Below are positions 25,281 through 33,119 of a stretch of DNA of 64,000 nt, one piece after another. Each line of letters begins with the position of its first letter. Position 1 is the stretch's first letter. Source of the stretch: Streptomyces sp. V4I2 (GTDB taxonomy: Bacteria; Actinomycetota; Actinomycetes; Streptomycetales; Streptomycetaceae); the NCBI RefSeq assembly GCF_030817655.1, contig NZ_JAUSZM010000003.1, forward strand, positions 9,176,001 to 9,240,000, in the 5' to 3' direction. Below the pieces are notes generated by a model that saw nothing but the letters and a program-made list of their open reading frames with translations, made no database searches and was not told the DNA's origin. Made by a program: the position numbers and the translations under genes.

Positions 25281-26305
25281 CGCAGGTGGCGCTCGAAGAA
25301 GGCCATCGTGGTGTCCATCGAGCGCGGCCACTGGGAGGAGAAGGTGTGGCCCTCGCCCGAGTAGGTGCGGAGCTGGACGTCCTTGCCCGCCTTCTCGAAC
25401 GCGGCCACGGTCTGCCGGGTCCAGGCGATGGGACAGGTGTCGTCGGCGGTGCCGTGGTGGATGAGCAGCGGCTCGGTGACCCGGTCCAGGTAGGTGATCG
25501 GCGAGGCCTCTTTCCAGAAGGTGGGATTCTCCTCGGGGGTGCCGTGCTCGGCCTCGATCTCGGCGACGATCGGGTCCCCGTCGGGGCGCTGGAAGTGGTC
25601 GATGTTCTCCTCCGGGCGCGAGCTGACCGGTGCGAAGGCGACGGCGGCGTCGAACAGGCCCGGGGCGACCACCAGGGTGTTGTAGACGACGCCGCCGCCC
25701 ATCGACCGGCCCAGCAGTCCGATGCGGTCGCCGTCGATCTCCGGCCGCCCGGACGAGCGCAGGGCCATCGCGGCCGCGATGACGTCCTCGGTGTAGCCGA
25801 GCCGGAGGTTGACGTCGTTGTCGGGGTCCTTGTCCGATCGCGCGTGGTTGCGGTAGTCGGTGTGCAGGACGACATAGCCGTTGCGGGCGAGGAGGTCCTG
25901 TTCGCGGGCGAGACCCCGGCCGGTGGTGTAGACGGCGGGGTCGATGTAGCCGTGGGCCAGGACCAGCGCGGGGAACGGTCCCTCGCCGGTCGGGATGTTC
26001 ATGAGGCCCGAGATCGTCAGCCCGTTCGCCTCGTACGTCACCTGGTAGCTGGTGTAGGCGTCGGTACGGGCGAGGACGGTGCCGAGCCGCAGGCCGGAGC
26101 CCTTGTGCTCGCGCTGGATCAGGCCGGGGATGGACACCGGGTTCACGGGGGTGCGGGTGGGGGAGGGCGAGACGGAGGGGGACCGGGTGGGCGCAGGCGG
26201 GCTGGTGCGCGCCGCTTCGTCGTCGCCGTCACCGCCTCCGCTGCAGCCGGTCGCGGCCACCAGCACCAGCGCGGCGGCGACACAGGCCGTACTCCATGAC
26301 CGCAT
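25277..26305 (-). CDS. Alpha/beta-hydrolase lipoprotein (dienelactone hydrolase/S9-like)
   Basis: The 342-residue product starts at 26305 (MRSWSTACVAAALVLVAATGC), a lipoprotein signal with the Cys at position 21, followed by a Pro/Thr/Ser linker. The catalytic domain shows VLAHGYIDP (oxyanion), LGYTEDVIAAAMAL, GLLGRSMGGGV with the nucleophile Ser, HHGTADDTCPI with the Asp, and GEGHTF with the His. It is an anchored extracellular esterase or peptidase of the prolyl-oligopeptidase type; an acetyl-esterase acting on glycans would suit the neighbourhood, but that is a guess. Its stop is 15 bases from that of the fucosidase. Confidence 0.85.
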   Translation of the reverse strand: MRSWSTACVAAALVLVAATGCSGGGDGDDEAARTSPPAPTRSPSVSPSPTRTPVNPVSIPGLIQREHKGSGLRLGTVLARTDAYTSYQVTYEANGLTISGLMNIPTGEGPFPALVLAHGYIDPAVYTTGRGLAREQDLLARNGYVVLHTDYRNHARSDKDPDNDVNLRLGYTEDVIAAAMALRSSGRPEIDGDRIGLLGRSMGGGVVYNTLVVAPGLFDAAVAFAPVSSRPEENIDHFQRPDGDPIVAEIEAEHGTPEENPTFWKEASPITYLDRVTEPLLIHHGTADDTCPIAWTRQTVAAFEKAGKDVQLRTYSGEGHTFSSQWPRSMDTTMAFFERHLR

Positions 26306-26355
26306 ACGGCCATTGTCGCCCGAGCGGCGACGACGGGCACCCGTTTCCCGAGCCT

Positions 26356-26631
26356 TCAGCCTCCCCGTGCCGCCCCGGTACTGTCCCGGCCGATCAACCG
26401 CGGCACCGGCACCCGCACGGTCCGGGCCGGGCCGCCGTCCAGCAGAGCCGTCAGCTCCGTGGCCGCCGTACGCCCGAACTCCACGCTGTCCCGGGACAGC
26501 GCCGACAGCCAGGGCTTGACCATGCGGCACAGGGCCGAGTCCTCCCAGGCCACCACCGAGACGTCGGCCGGCACCGAGAAGCCCAGCTCGGCCGCGGCGG
26601 CGACCCCGGCGACCGCCATCACGTCGTTGTC
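26356..26631 (-). pseudogene. C-terminal fragment of a LacI-family regulator
   Basis: The last 91 residues of a LacI-type sugar regulator are intact: DNDVMAVAGVAAAAELGF, then VPADVSVVAWEDSALC and a PRLIGRDSTGAA end. The frame stops being LacI-like exactly where the right end of the IS200/IS605 element begins (26632). No helix-turn-helix or N-terminal half occurs on the far side of the element, so the gene was disrupted and the rest lost. It probably once controlled one of the adjacent hydrolase genes. The fragment is in frame with the tnpB remnant upstream, giving one open chimeric frame of 283 codons from 27207. Confidence 0.85.
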
Positions 26632-26640
26632 TTGAAGTGC

Positions 26641-26667
26641 TCTCCTGCGTGAACTGAACGCGGGAGA
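26641..26667 (-). repeat. Right-end hairpin of the IS200/IS605 element
   Basis: TCTCCTGCGT at 26641-26650 pairs with ACGCGGGAGA at 26658-26667 with one mismatch around a seven-base loop. The position, nine bases inside the junction with LacI sequence and downstream of tnpB, is that of the subterminal hairpin recognised by TnpA. In intact elements the same region gives the 3' end of the TnpB guide RNA. Confidence 0.65.
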
Positions 26668-27207
26668 TTCCTGCCTACCTTGCAGTGGCGGGCTTGACGC
26701 GCTGGGCGCGCCTGGCGACTGCCCTCCCGGCAGCCGGGATGAGCGCGTGGCCCATCCGGTACAGGTGCAGCGGAAGCGGACGCGGCCGATCTTGGGGATG
26801 TTGACCATGCCCCAGCGTCGGTGGACGCGCGTGATCTGCAGGTCCCGGCCCTGAGGGATGTCCACCGACATCGTCGACCGGAACCGGGCCTTGAACGTCG
26901 GCTCCTCAGCTCGGCCGTCCCAGCAGTTTTTCCACGCCTGCACGTATGTCTTGAGCACGGCCTGCGCCGCCTGCGCCGGCAGGAGGGCATACCAGTCGAT
27001 GTCCTTGCGGGCCTGCCGCAACGCGTGGTCCATCCGGGCCGGTGAACGCTGGCACTTCGGGGTCATGGTCCACAGGACGTGCAGCTGGTTCCACATCGCC
27101 CGGGCCGCGTGCGCCTGAGCATTCATGAGCTCAGCCTGCACAGGTGTCAGCGCCAGTCGGGCCCGATGCCCGAACTGCTGCTTCCGCCCCGCAAGTTGCT
27201 TGGTCAC
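26668..27207 (-). pseudogene. tnpB: tnpB (OrfB) with internal deletion
   Basis: From GTG 27207 the first 146 residues match TnpB-type RNA-guided nucleases: QQFGHRARLALTPVQAELMN, AQAAQAVLKTYVQAWKNCWD, and RRWGMVNIPKIGRVRFR. The sequence then jumps to a short stretch resembling the extreme 3' end of such genes. The RuvC domain with its DED residues and the zinc finger are missing, so no nuclease can be made. Reading frame stays open through the right end into the LacI fragment. Confidence 0.85.
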
Positions 27208-27230
27208 GTGGAGACAATATCATTTGGTTT

Positions 27231-27662
27231 ATGTCACCACGCTGGAATCCAAATCCCGAAGTACGCATGGGGCGTCACGTCGTGTGCAACCTGCATGCCC
27301 ACTTGGTTTTTATCACTAAGTACCGGCGTGGTGCGCTCACTGACGCCATGCTGATCCGCACGGAGGAGGTCATGCGAGAGGTCTGCGCCGACTTCGAGGC
27401 GCACCTCAAGCAGTTCGACGGCGGAGAGGACCACGTGCGTCTCCTCGTGCACTACCCGCCGAAAGTCCAGCTCTCCAAACTGGTCAACTCACTGAAGGGC
27501 GTCAGCTCCCGCAGGCTCCGACAGGAATACGACAGCCACGTTCGCCGCCACCTGTGGGGCGGGCACTTCTGGTCCGGCTCCTACTTTGCAGGCTCCTGCG
27601 GCGGAGCCCCGCTGACCGTGGTCGAAGAGTACGTCGAAAAGCAGCAGCGCCTCGTGAGTTGA
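27231..27662 (+). CDS. tnpA: IS200/IS605 transposase TnpA with altered HUH motif
   Basis: The 143-residue product (MSPRWNPNPEVRMGRHVVCN) has the length and order of Y1 transposases: HAHLVFITKYRRG, the HUH region, LVNSLKGVSSRRLRQEY, LWGGHFWSGSYFAGSCGG, and the catalytic Tyr in VEEYVEKQQ. The HUH motif, normally HVH, reads DHVRLLVHYPP: the second metal-binding His is Arg (codon CGT). The enzyme should be inactive or strongly impaired. TnpA normally cuts and joins single-stranded ends through the Tyr. The open frame upstream of 27231 is not part of the family. Confidence 0.9.
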   Translation: MSPRWNPNPEVRMGRHVVCNLHAHLVFITKYRRGALTDAMLIRTEEVMREVCADFEAHLKQFDGGEDHVRLLVHYPPKVQLSKLVNSLKGVSSRRLRQEYDSHVRRHLWGGHFWSGSYFAGSCGGAPLTVVEEYVEKQQRLVS

Positions 27663-27837
27663 GGCCAACAGTGGGGCATCGGACCCCGCAGGTTAGAGCA
27701 GTCGGTCACACGCGTCCCACGTATGGTCCTGCCCTGATGGGCGGGGCCCTCACGGGCGGCGGCCGTTCGAGCTGGTGACGTTCCGGCTGCGCCGGGGATG
27801 ACAGCAGCCGTCGGGGCCGATGCGGACACGAACCCGG

Positions 27838-28647
27838 CTATCGGCCCCGAGCGGCCGGCGCCGACAGAGGGGAGGGGCTTCCGAACCGCACCGCGACGCC
27901 CGGCGAGTAGAGGACGCTGACCGGCGGCCCGGTCGGCTGCGGCAGGCCCGCGGCCGTCAACAAACCGTCGTCCAGGTCGAGCAGTTCGGCCCGGAACAGC
28001 GGCCACGGGTCGTGTTCGTTCGGCAGGTGCATCGTGCGGCCGTGCCACGAGACGTGCAGGCCCCACCGTGCGGTCAGAAACCGCTCCAGCGGCGTGGGTT
28101 CCGCGATCGGCTGGCCTATCCGTACCGCCGTGCGGCTCACGGGGCCGTCACGCCGGGAGCCCCGTCGCCGGCAGCTGTAGGTGATCACATCGCGCTCGCG
28201 GCGCAGGCGCATCGCCGACCACGTGTAGGGCAGCCGGACCCCGAGCCGGCCGATCAGGACCGGGAGCAGGCGGGCCGCGTCCAGGGAGCGGAAGACGACA
28301 GCGCGCCGGCCCTGGTCGTCGACCGAGTACAGCCGCACGTTCGTCTCGCAGAACGTGCCGAGGTACGGCAGGCCCGGCCCCGGACCCAGGCCCACGCCGC
28401 GCATCCGGAACGGGACCAGTCCGACGTAGGTGACTCCGTCCAGGGTGTCCGGGCGGGTGCCGGCCGGGAGCAGCCCCGCGACCCGGTCCGGCTCCACCGG
28501 CCAGTGCAGGAAGGTCAGTTCGTGCCAGCCCTGCACCAGCGTGGGCCGCCGCACGGGCCGTGGCGTGGACAGGGTGACCGGCTCGATCTCCCTACCGAAG
28601 CGTGAGGTGATCAGCGGACCTCGTCCACCACCTGGGAGCGCAGCCAC
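27838..28647 (-). CDS. DUF2071 (YqjF-type) protein
   Basis: The 269-residue product carries the DUF2071 core: RRPTLVQGWHELTFLHWPV, VAGLLPAGTRPDTLDG, YVGLVPFRMRGVGL and FCETNVRLYSVDDQGRRAVVFRSLDA. The family resembles acetoacetate decarboxylase-fold proteins, but its function is unknown. I take GTG 28647, which has GGAGG at a good distance and overlaps the FadR-type gene by 37 bases; GTG 28554 would start closer to the conserved part. The overlap suggests coupling to the regulator upstream. It is the last gene before the insertion-sequence scar. Confidence 0.8.
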   Translation of the reverse strand: MAALPGGGRGPLITSRFGREIEPVTLSTPRPVRRPTLVQGWHELTFLHWPVEPDRVAGLLPAGTRPDTLDGVTYVGLVPFRMRGVGLGPGPGLPYLGTFCETNVRLYSVDDQGRRAVVFRSLDAARLLPVLIGRLGVRLPYTWSAMRLRRERDVITYSCRRRGSRRDGPVSRTAVRIGQPIAEPTPLERFLTARWGLHVSWHGRTMHLPNEHDPWPLFRAELLDLDDGLLTAAGLPQPTGPPVSVLYSPGVAVRFGSPSPLSAPAARGR

Positions 28648-29321
28648 TGCTCCACCTCCCCCACGTGCGCGGCCGCCGCCGCCCGCGCCGCCTCCGGATC
28701 GCGGGCGACCAGCGCGCGGTGGATCGCGGCATGCTCGCGGCGGGTGCGGGCGAAGGCGCCCTCCTCCTGGTAGCCGCGCCAGACGCGGGCGCGGAAGGTG
28801 CGGGAGGACAGGCCGTCCAGGATGGCGGCCATGGTCTCGTTGCCGGCGGCCGTGGCGATCTCGCGGTGGAAGGCCAGGTCGTGGGCGAGGATCACCTCCG
28901 GGTCCTCGGTGGCGTTCATCGCCGTCAGGTGTTTCTCGACCTCGGCGAGCTGGTCCGAGGTGATCCGGGCCGCGGCCAGTGCGGTCGCCGTCGACTCCAG
29001 GATGCGGCGCACCTCGAGCAGCTCCACCAGTTGCGGGCCGCGCGAGAGGTCGGCGACCACGCCGAAGGTCTCCAGGAGGTCACCGGCCTCCAACTGTGTG
29101 ACGTAGATGCCCGAACCGTGCCGGGCCTCCAGCACGCCCAGCACCGTGAGCGCGCGGATCGCCTCACGCATCGAACTGCGGGAGATGCCCAACTGGACCG
29201 CCAGATCGCGCTCGGTGGGCAGCCGCTGGCCCGGCTCCAGCCGTCCCTCGCCGATCATCGCCTTGATCCGGTCGATGGCGCGCTGCGTCACGGTGCCCTT
29301 CTGGGGGGCTGTCTCGTCCAC
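28611..29321 (-). CDS. FadR-subfamily GntR regulator, likely repressor of the fucose operon
   Basis: The 236-residue protein starts at GTG 29321 behind GGAGGA. The N-terminal winged helix is of GntR type (AIDRIKAMIGEGRLEPGQRL, PTERDLAVQLGISRSSMREA, LEARHGSGIYV). The C-terminal all-helical FCD domain includes the metal/ligand residues in ILAHDLAFHREIATAAGN and RREHAAIHRALVARD. It is divergent from the fucose ABC/catabolic operon, with a perfect palindrome between them. It probably binds there until a fucose metabolite, such as an acid intermediate, releases it. Confidence 0.88.
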   Translation of the reverse strand: MDETAPQKGTVTQRAIDRIKAMIGEGRLEPGQRLPTERDLAVQLGISRSSMREAIRALTVLGVLEARHGSGIYVTQLEAGDLLETFGVVADLSRGPQLVELLEVRRILESTATALAAARITSDQLAEVEKHLTAMNATEDPEVILAHDLAFHREIATAAGNETMAAILDGLSSRTFRARVWRGYQEEGAFARTRREHAAIHRALVARDPEAARAAAAAHVGEVEQWLRSQVVDEVR

Positions 29322-29365
29322 GCCATTCCTCCGCTCACCAGGTGCGCCCGAAGTCTAACCACCCG

Positions 29366-29380
29366 AGTGGTCGGACCACT
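29366..29380. promoter_or_regulatory. FadR-type operator between regulator and fucose operon
   Basis: AGTGGTCGGACCACT is a perfect 7-1-7 palindrome with the TGGTC-GACCA core seen in operators of FadR-subfamily regulators. A degenerate second copy, AGTGGTCTGATAAGT, lies at 29430-29444, close to where the operon promoter must be. An 8-bp hairpin (29405-29429) separates them. Confidence 0.7.
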
Positions 29381-29485
29381 ATGGCTAAAACTCGGGGAAA
29401 TGTGCCGCCGGAGGGTGTTCTTCCGGCGGAGTGGTCTGATAAGTATGCGGACATCTGCTCGACACGCTCGATGAGGAGCCGCCAG

Positions 29486-30562
29486 ATGCCCGACAGGACA
29501 GTGGAGAAGCGGAACAGGTTTCGGATGTTCGGTGCGGTGGCCGCGGCCACCGGCGCCACGCTCGTGCTCGCCGCATGCGGCAGCACCAAGGACAACACCG
29601 CCGATTCGGCCGGCGGCGGGGCAGGTGACGGGACCGGCAAGGTCGGCGTGATCCTGCCTCTGCTGACCTCGCCGTTCTGGCAGTCGTACAACGACTACGT
29701 GCCCAAGACGGCGAAGTCCGAAGGCGTGGACGCGATGAAGACGGTCAACTCCAACAGCGATCCCTCGCAGCAGATCACCGACATCAACAACGTGCTCAAC
29801 CAGGGCATCAAGGGCCTCGTCGTCGCGCCCCTGGACAGCGCCGCCATCGAGGCCGGCCTCGACCAGGCCGAGCGCAAGGGCGTGCCGGTCGTCGCGGTCG
29901 ACGTGGCGCCCGACAAGGGCAAGGTCGCCATGGTCGTACGCGCCAACAACGTCGCGTACGGAGAGAAGGCCTGTCAGTACCTAGGCAAGGAGATCTCCTC
30001 CGGCAAGGTCGTGCAGATCATGGGCGACCTCGCCTCGGTCAACGGCCGTGAGCGCTCCGAGGCCTTCCGTTCCTGCGTGAAGAAGAACTTCCCGAAGCTG
30101 AAGGTGCTGGAGATCCCCGCCAAGTGGGAGTCCGACACCGCCGCTTCGAAGCTGGACACGCTCCTCAACGCCAACCCCGACATCAAGGGCATCTACATGC
30201 AGGCCGGCGGCGTCTACCTCGCGCCGACCCTGCAGACCCTCAAGTCGAAGGGAATGCTGAAGAAGGCCGGCCAGGCAGGCCACATCACCATCGTCTCCAA
30301 CGACGGCATCCCGCAGGAGTTCGACGCCATCCGCAAGGGCGAGATCGACGCCACTGTCTCCCAGCCCGCGGACCTGTACGCCAAGTACGGCATGTACTAC
30401 ATCAAGGCGGCGATGCAGGGGAAGACGTTCGAGCCCGGCCCGACCGACCACGACTCGACGATCGTCAAGCTGCCCAGCGGCATCCTCGAGGACCAACTGC
30501 CCGCGCCGCTGGTCACCAAGGAGAACGTCGACGACCCGAAGCTGTGGGGCAACACGGTCTGA
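29486..30562 (+). CDS. Sugar ABC transporter substrate-binding lipoprotein
   Basis: The 358-residue protein starts at the ATG at 29486 after GAGGAG. The signal ends in LVLAACGS, a lipobox. The body is a type-1 periplasmic-binding (Peripla_BP_4, ribose/rhamnose-like) fold: VGVILPLLTSPFWQSYNDYV, IKGLVVAPLDSAAIEAGLD, VPVVAVDVAPDKG, VVQIMGDLASVNGRERSEAF and ITIVSNDGIPQEFDAIRKGE. Its stop overlaps the next start as TGATG. As the first gene of a fucose-degradation operon it likely captures L-fucose released by the fucosidase. Sugar specificity is inferred from context only. Confidence 0.9.
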   Translation: MPDRTVEKRNRFRMFGAVAAATGATLVLAACGSTKDNTADSAGGGAGDGTGKVGVILPLLTSPFWQSYNDYVPKTAKSEGVDAMKTVNSNSDPSQQITDINNVLNQGIKGLVVAPLDSAAIEAGLDQAERKGVPVVAVDVAPDKGKVAMVVRANNVAYGEKACQYLGKEISSGKVVQIMGDLASVNGRERSEAFRSCVKKNFPKLKVLEIPAKWESDTAASKLDTLLNANPDIKGIYMQAGGVYLAPTLQTLKSKGMLKKAGQAGHITIVSNDGIPQEFDAIRKGEIDATVSQPADLYAKYGMYYIKAAMQGKTFEPGPTDHDSTIVKLPSGILEDQLPAPLVTKENVDDPKLWGNTV

Positions 30563-32061
30563 TGAGCACGCCACTTGTTGAAGCGCGGGGCATCGTCAAG
30601 CGCTACGGCCCCACCACCGCCCTCGCCGACGGCAGGCTCACCGTCCTGCCCGGCGAGTCCCACGCCCTGGTCGGGCGCAACGGCGCGGGCAAGTCCACCC
30701 TGGTCACCCTGCTCACCGGGCTCCAGGCACCCGACGAGGGCACGGTCCGCTTCGACGGCGAAGCGGCGCCCCCGCTCGCCGACCGGGACGCCTGGCGCCG
30801 CAAGGTCGCCTGCGTCTACCAACGGCCCACGGTCGTCCCCGAGCTGACGGTCGCCGAGAACCTGTTCATCAACCGCCAGCCGCTCAAGCGGAGGTTCATC
30901 AGCTGGCGCCGCCTCAAGGCCGAGGCCACCGAGCTTCTCGACGCCTGGGACGTGCACGTCGACCCCGAGGCACGCACCGCCGACCTCAAGGTCGAGGACC
31001 GCCAGATGGTGGAGATCGCGAGGGCGTTGAGCTTCGGCGCCCGCTTCATCGTCCTCGACGAGCCGACCGCCCAGCTCGACAACCGCGAGATAGAGCGGCT
31101 CTTCAGCCGGATGCGCGCCCTCCAGGACTCCGGCGTCACCTTCCTGTTCATCTCGCACCACCTCCAGGAGGTGTACGAGGTGTGCCAGACCGTGACCGTG
31201 CTGCGCGACGCCCGCTGGATCACCACGGCTCCGGTCGCCGACCTGCCGAGGGCGGCGCTGGTGGAGGCCATGGCGGGGGAGTCCCTCGAGACGATCGCCG
31301 AACAGGCCGTACAGGAAAGGATCGTCGACGACACCGCCCCCCTTCTCCTCGACGCCCGCGGTCTCAGCTCGGAGTCGTTCGAGAACATCGATCTGACCGT
31401 CCGTCGCGGCGAGGTCGTCGGCCTCGCCGGATCCAGCGCCAGCGGAAAGATCGAGCTCGCCGAATCGCTCACCGGACTGCACACCCCCACGAGCGGCACG
31501 GCCCACCTCGACGGGAAGCGACTCCCGTTCGGCGACGTCCAGGCCGCTCTGAACGCCGGCGTCGGCTGTGTGCCCCGTGACCGACACGCCCAGGGCCTGG
31601 TCATCGGCATGACCGTCGGCGACAACGCCACCATGAGCGTCCTCGACCGGCTCGGCCGCTTCGGCTTCGTCGGCACCGAGCGCAAGCGCGCCGTCGCCAC
31701 CGAGCTGATCGAACGCCTCGACGTGCACACCGAGGGGCCCGACCAGCCCGTCTCCGACCTGTCCGGCGGCAACGCGCAAAAGGTCGTCATGGCCCGCGCC
31801 CTCGCCTCCGACCCACGCCTGCTGGTCCTCATCAACCCGACCGCGGGCGTCGACGTGAAGTCCAAGGAGTCCCTGCTCGCCCGCGTCGACAGCGCCCGCG
31901 AGGACGGCACCGCCGTCCTCGTCGTCTCCGACGAACTCGACGACCTCAGGCGCTGCGACCGCGTCCTCGTCCTCTTCCACGGCCGTGTGGTCGCCGAGCA
32001 CGAGGCCGGCTGGCGCGACCACGAGCTGATCGCCTCCATCGAAGGAGTGGACCATGGCTGA
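30562..32061 (+). CDS. Sugar ABC transporter ATP-binding protein (RbsA/XylG type, two NBDs)
   Basis: The 499-residue protein contains two nucleotide-binding domains. The first has Walker A GRNGAGKST, a signature region replaced by LKVEDRQMVEIARAL and Walker B FIVLDEPTAQLD. The second has the degenerate Walker A GSSASGKIEL and a good LSGGNAQKV signature. This asymmetry is normal for the ribose/xylose class. It energises import with the permease downstream, whose start lies inside its last codons (8-base overlap). Confidence 0.93.
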   Translation: MSTPLVEARGIVKRYGPTTALADGRLTVLPGESHALVGRNGAGKSTLVTLLTGLQAPDEGTVRFDGEAAPPLADRDAWRRKVACVYQRPTVVPELTVAENLFINRQPLKRRFISWRRLKAEATELLDAWDVHVDPEARTADLKVEDRQMVEIARALSFGARFIVLDEPTAQLDNREIERLFSRMRALQDSGVTFLFISHHLQEVYEVCQTVTVLRDARWITTAPVADLPRAALVEAMAGESLETIAEQAVQERIVDDTAPLLLDARGLSSESFENIDLTVRRGEVVGLAGSSASGKIELAESLTGLHTPTSGTAHLDGKRLPFGDVQAALNAGVGCVPRDRHAQGLVIGMTVGDNATMSVLDRLGRFGFVGTERKRAVATELIERLDVHTEGPDQPVSDLSGGNAQKVVMARALASDPRLLVLINPTAGVDVKSKESLLARVDSAREDGTAVLVVSDELDDLRRCDRVLVLFHGRVVAEHEAGWRDHELIASIEGVDHG

Positions 32062-33082
32062 CACGAAAGCGGCCCCGCCGCTCGCCCCGCTCCACACCCC
32101 CGCCGCCCGGTCGGCCAGGACCGTCCTGCTGCGCCGGGCCCGCGAACTCGCCCTCGTCCCCGCCCTGTTGCTGCTGATGGTGCTCGGCGCGGTGGTCAAC
32201 GACTCGTTCCTCACCGAACGCAACCTGATCTCGATCCTCGGCGCCTCGGCCGCCCTCGCGATGGTCGTGCTGGCCGAGTCGCTGGTGCTGATCACCGGCA
32301 AGTTCGACCTGTCCCTGGAATCGGTCGTCGGCATCGCGCCCGCCGTGGGCGCGCTCCTCGTCCTGCCGGTCGCCCAGTCCGGCTGGGGCACCGAGTTCCC
32401 GGCCGTGCTCGCCATGCTGGCGATCCTCGTGGTCGGCGGGGCGATCGGCGCCTTCAACGGCGTCCTGGTCGTCAAGTTCAAGCTGAACGCGTTCATCGTG
32501 ACGCTCGCGATGCTGATCGTCCTGCGCGGTCTGCTCGTCGGCGCCACCCAGGGCAAGACCCTCTTCGGCATGCCCGACAGCTTCTACTCGCTGGCGACCA
32601 CCACCTTCCTCACCATCCCCATGTCGGTGTGGGTCGCCGCGATCTCCTTCGGCGCCGCCGGGTTCGTCCTCAAGTACCACCGCATCGGGCGGGCCCTGTA
32701 CGCCATCGGCGGCAACGCGGACGCGGCCCGCGCGGCCGGTATCCGCGTCGAGCGCGTGATGCTCGGCGTGTTCGTCGTCGCGGGCGTCCTCGCCTCCGTC
32801 GGCGGCATCATGCAGACCGGCTACGTGGGCGCGATCAGCGCCAACCAGGGTCAGAACATGATCTTCACCGTGTTCGCGGCCGCGGTGATCGGCGGCATCA
32901 GCCTCGACGGCGGCAAGGGCACCATGTTCGGCGCCCTGACCGGAGTACTCCTGCTCGGTGTCGTGCAGAACCTGCTCACCCTCGCCCAGGTGCCGTCCTT
33001 CTGGATCCAGGCCATCTACGGCGGAATCATCCTCGTCGCCCTCATGATCGCCCGAGTGACGACAGGACGCGCCCAGGACTGA
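32054..33082 (+). CDS. Sugar ABC transporter permease
   Basis: The 342-residue protein has eight to ten membrane helices and the BPD_transp_2 family features, including LITGKFDLSLESVVGIAP, FNGVLVVKFKLNAFIVTLAM, IGGNADAARAAGIRVERV and VIGGISLDGGKGTMFGALTG. Only one permease gene is present, so a homodimer is expected, as for RbsC. It overlaps the ATPase gene by 8 bases and is followed after 37 bases by the catabolic genes. Confidence 0.93.
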   Translation: MADTKAAPPLAPLHTPAARSARTVLLRRARELALVPALLLLMVLGAVVNDSFLTERNLISILGASAALAMVVLAESLVLITGKFDLSLESVVGIAPAVGALLVLPVAQSGWGTEFPAVLAMLAILVVGGAIGAFNGVLVVKFKLNAFIVTLAMLIVLRGLLVGATQGKTLFGMPDSFYSLATTTFLTIPMSVWVAAISFGAAGFVLKYHRIGRALYAIGGNADAARAAGIRVERVMLGVFVVAGVLASVGGIMQTGYVGAISANQGQNMIFTVFAAAVIGGISLDGGKGTMFGALTGVLLLGVVQNLLTLAQVPSFWIQAIYGGIILVALMIARVTTGRAQD

Positions 33083-33119
33083 CCACCGCCGGCCCCCGCC
33101 ACCGACCGAAAGGCCCTCT

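Larger units (their letters stand above)
26632..27690. mobile_element. Decayed IS200/IS605-type insertion sequence
   Basis: The element has the IS605 layout: divergent tnpA (plus) and tnpB (minus) with starts 23 bases apart, and a right-end hairpin next to the interrupted LacI gene at 26632. The left boundary beyond the tnpA stop is not certain; a short GGGG/CCCC hairpin at 27673-27687 may be part of the left end. tnpB is internally deleted and tnpA has lost one HUH histidine, so the copy appears dead. Confidence 0.8.

Noticed and set aside
27581..28066. N-terminal half of the LacI gene on the far side of the insertion sequence
   Set aside because: The minus-strand frame there has no helix-turn-helix or LacI-like sequence; that half is missing from the window.
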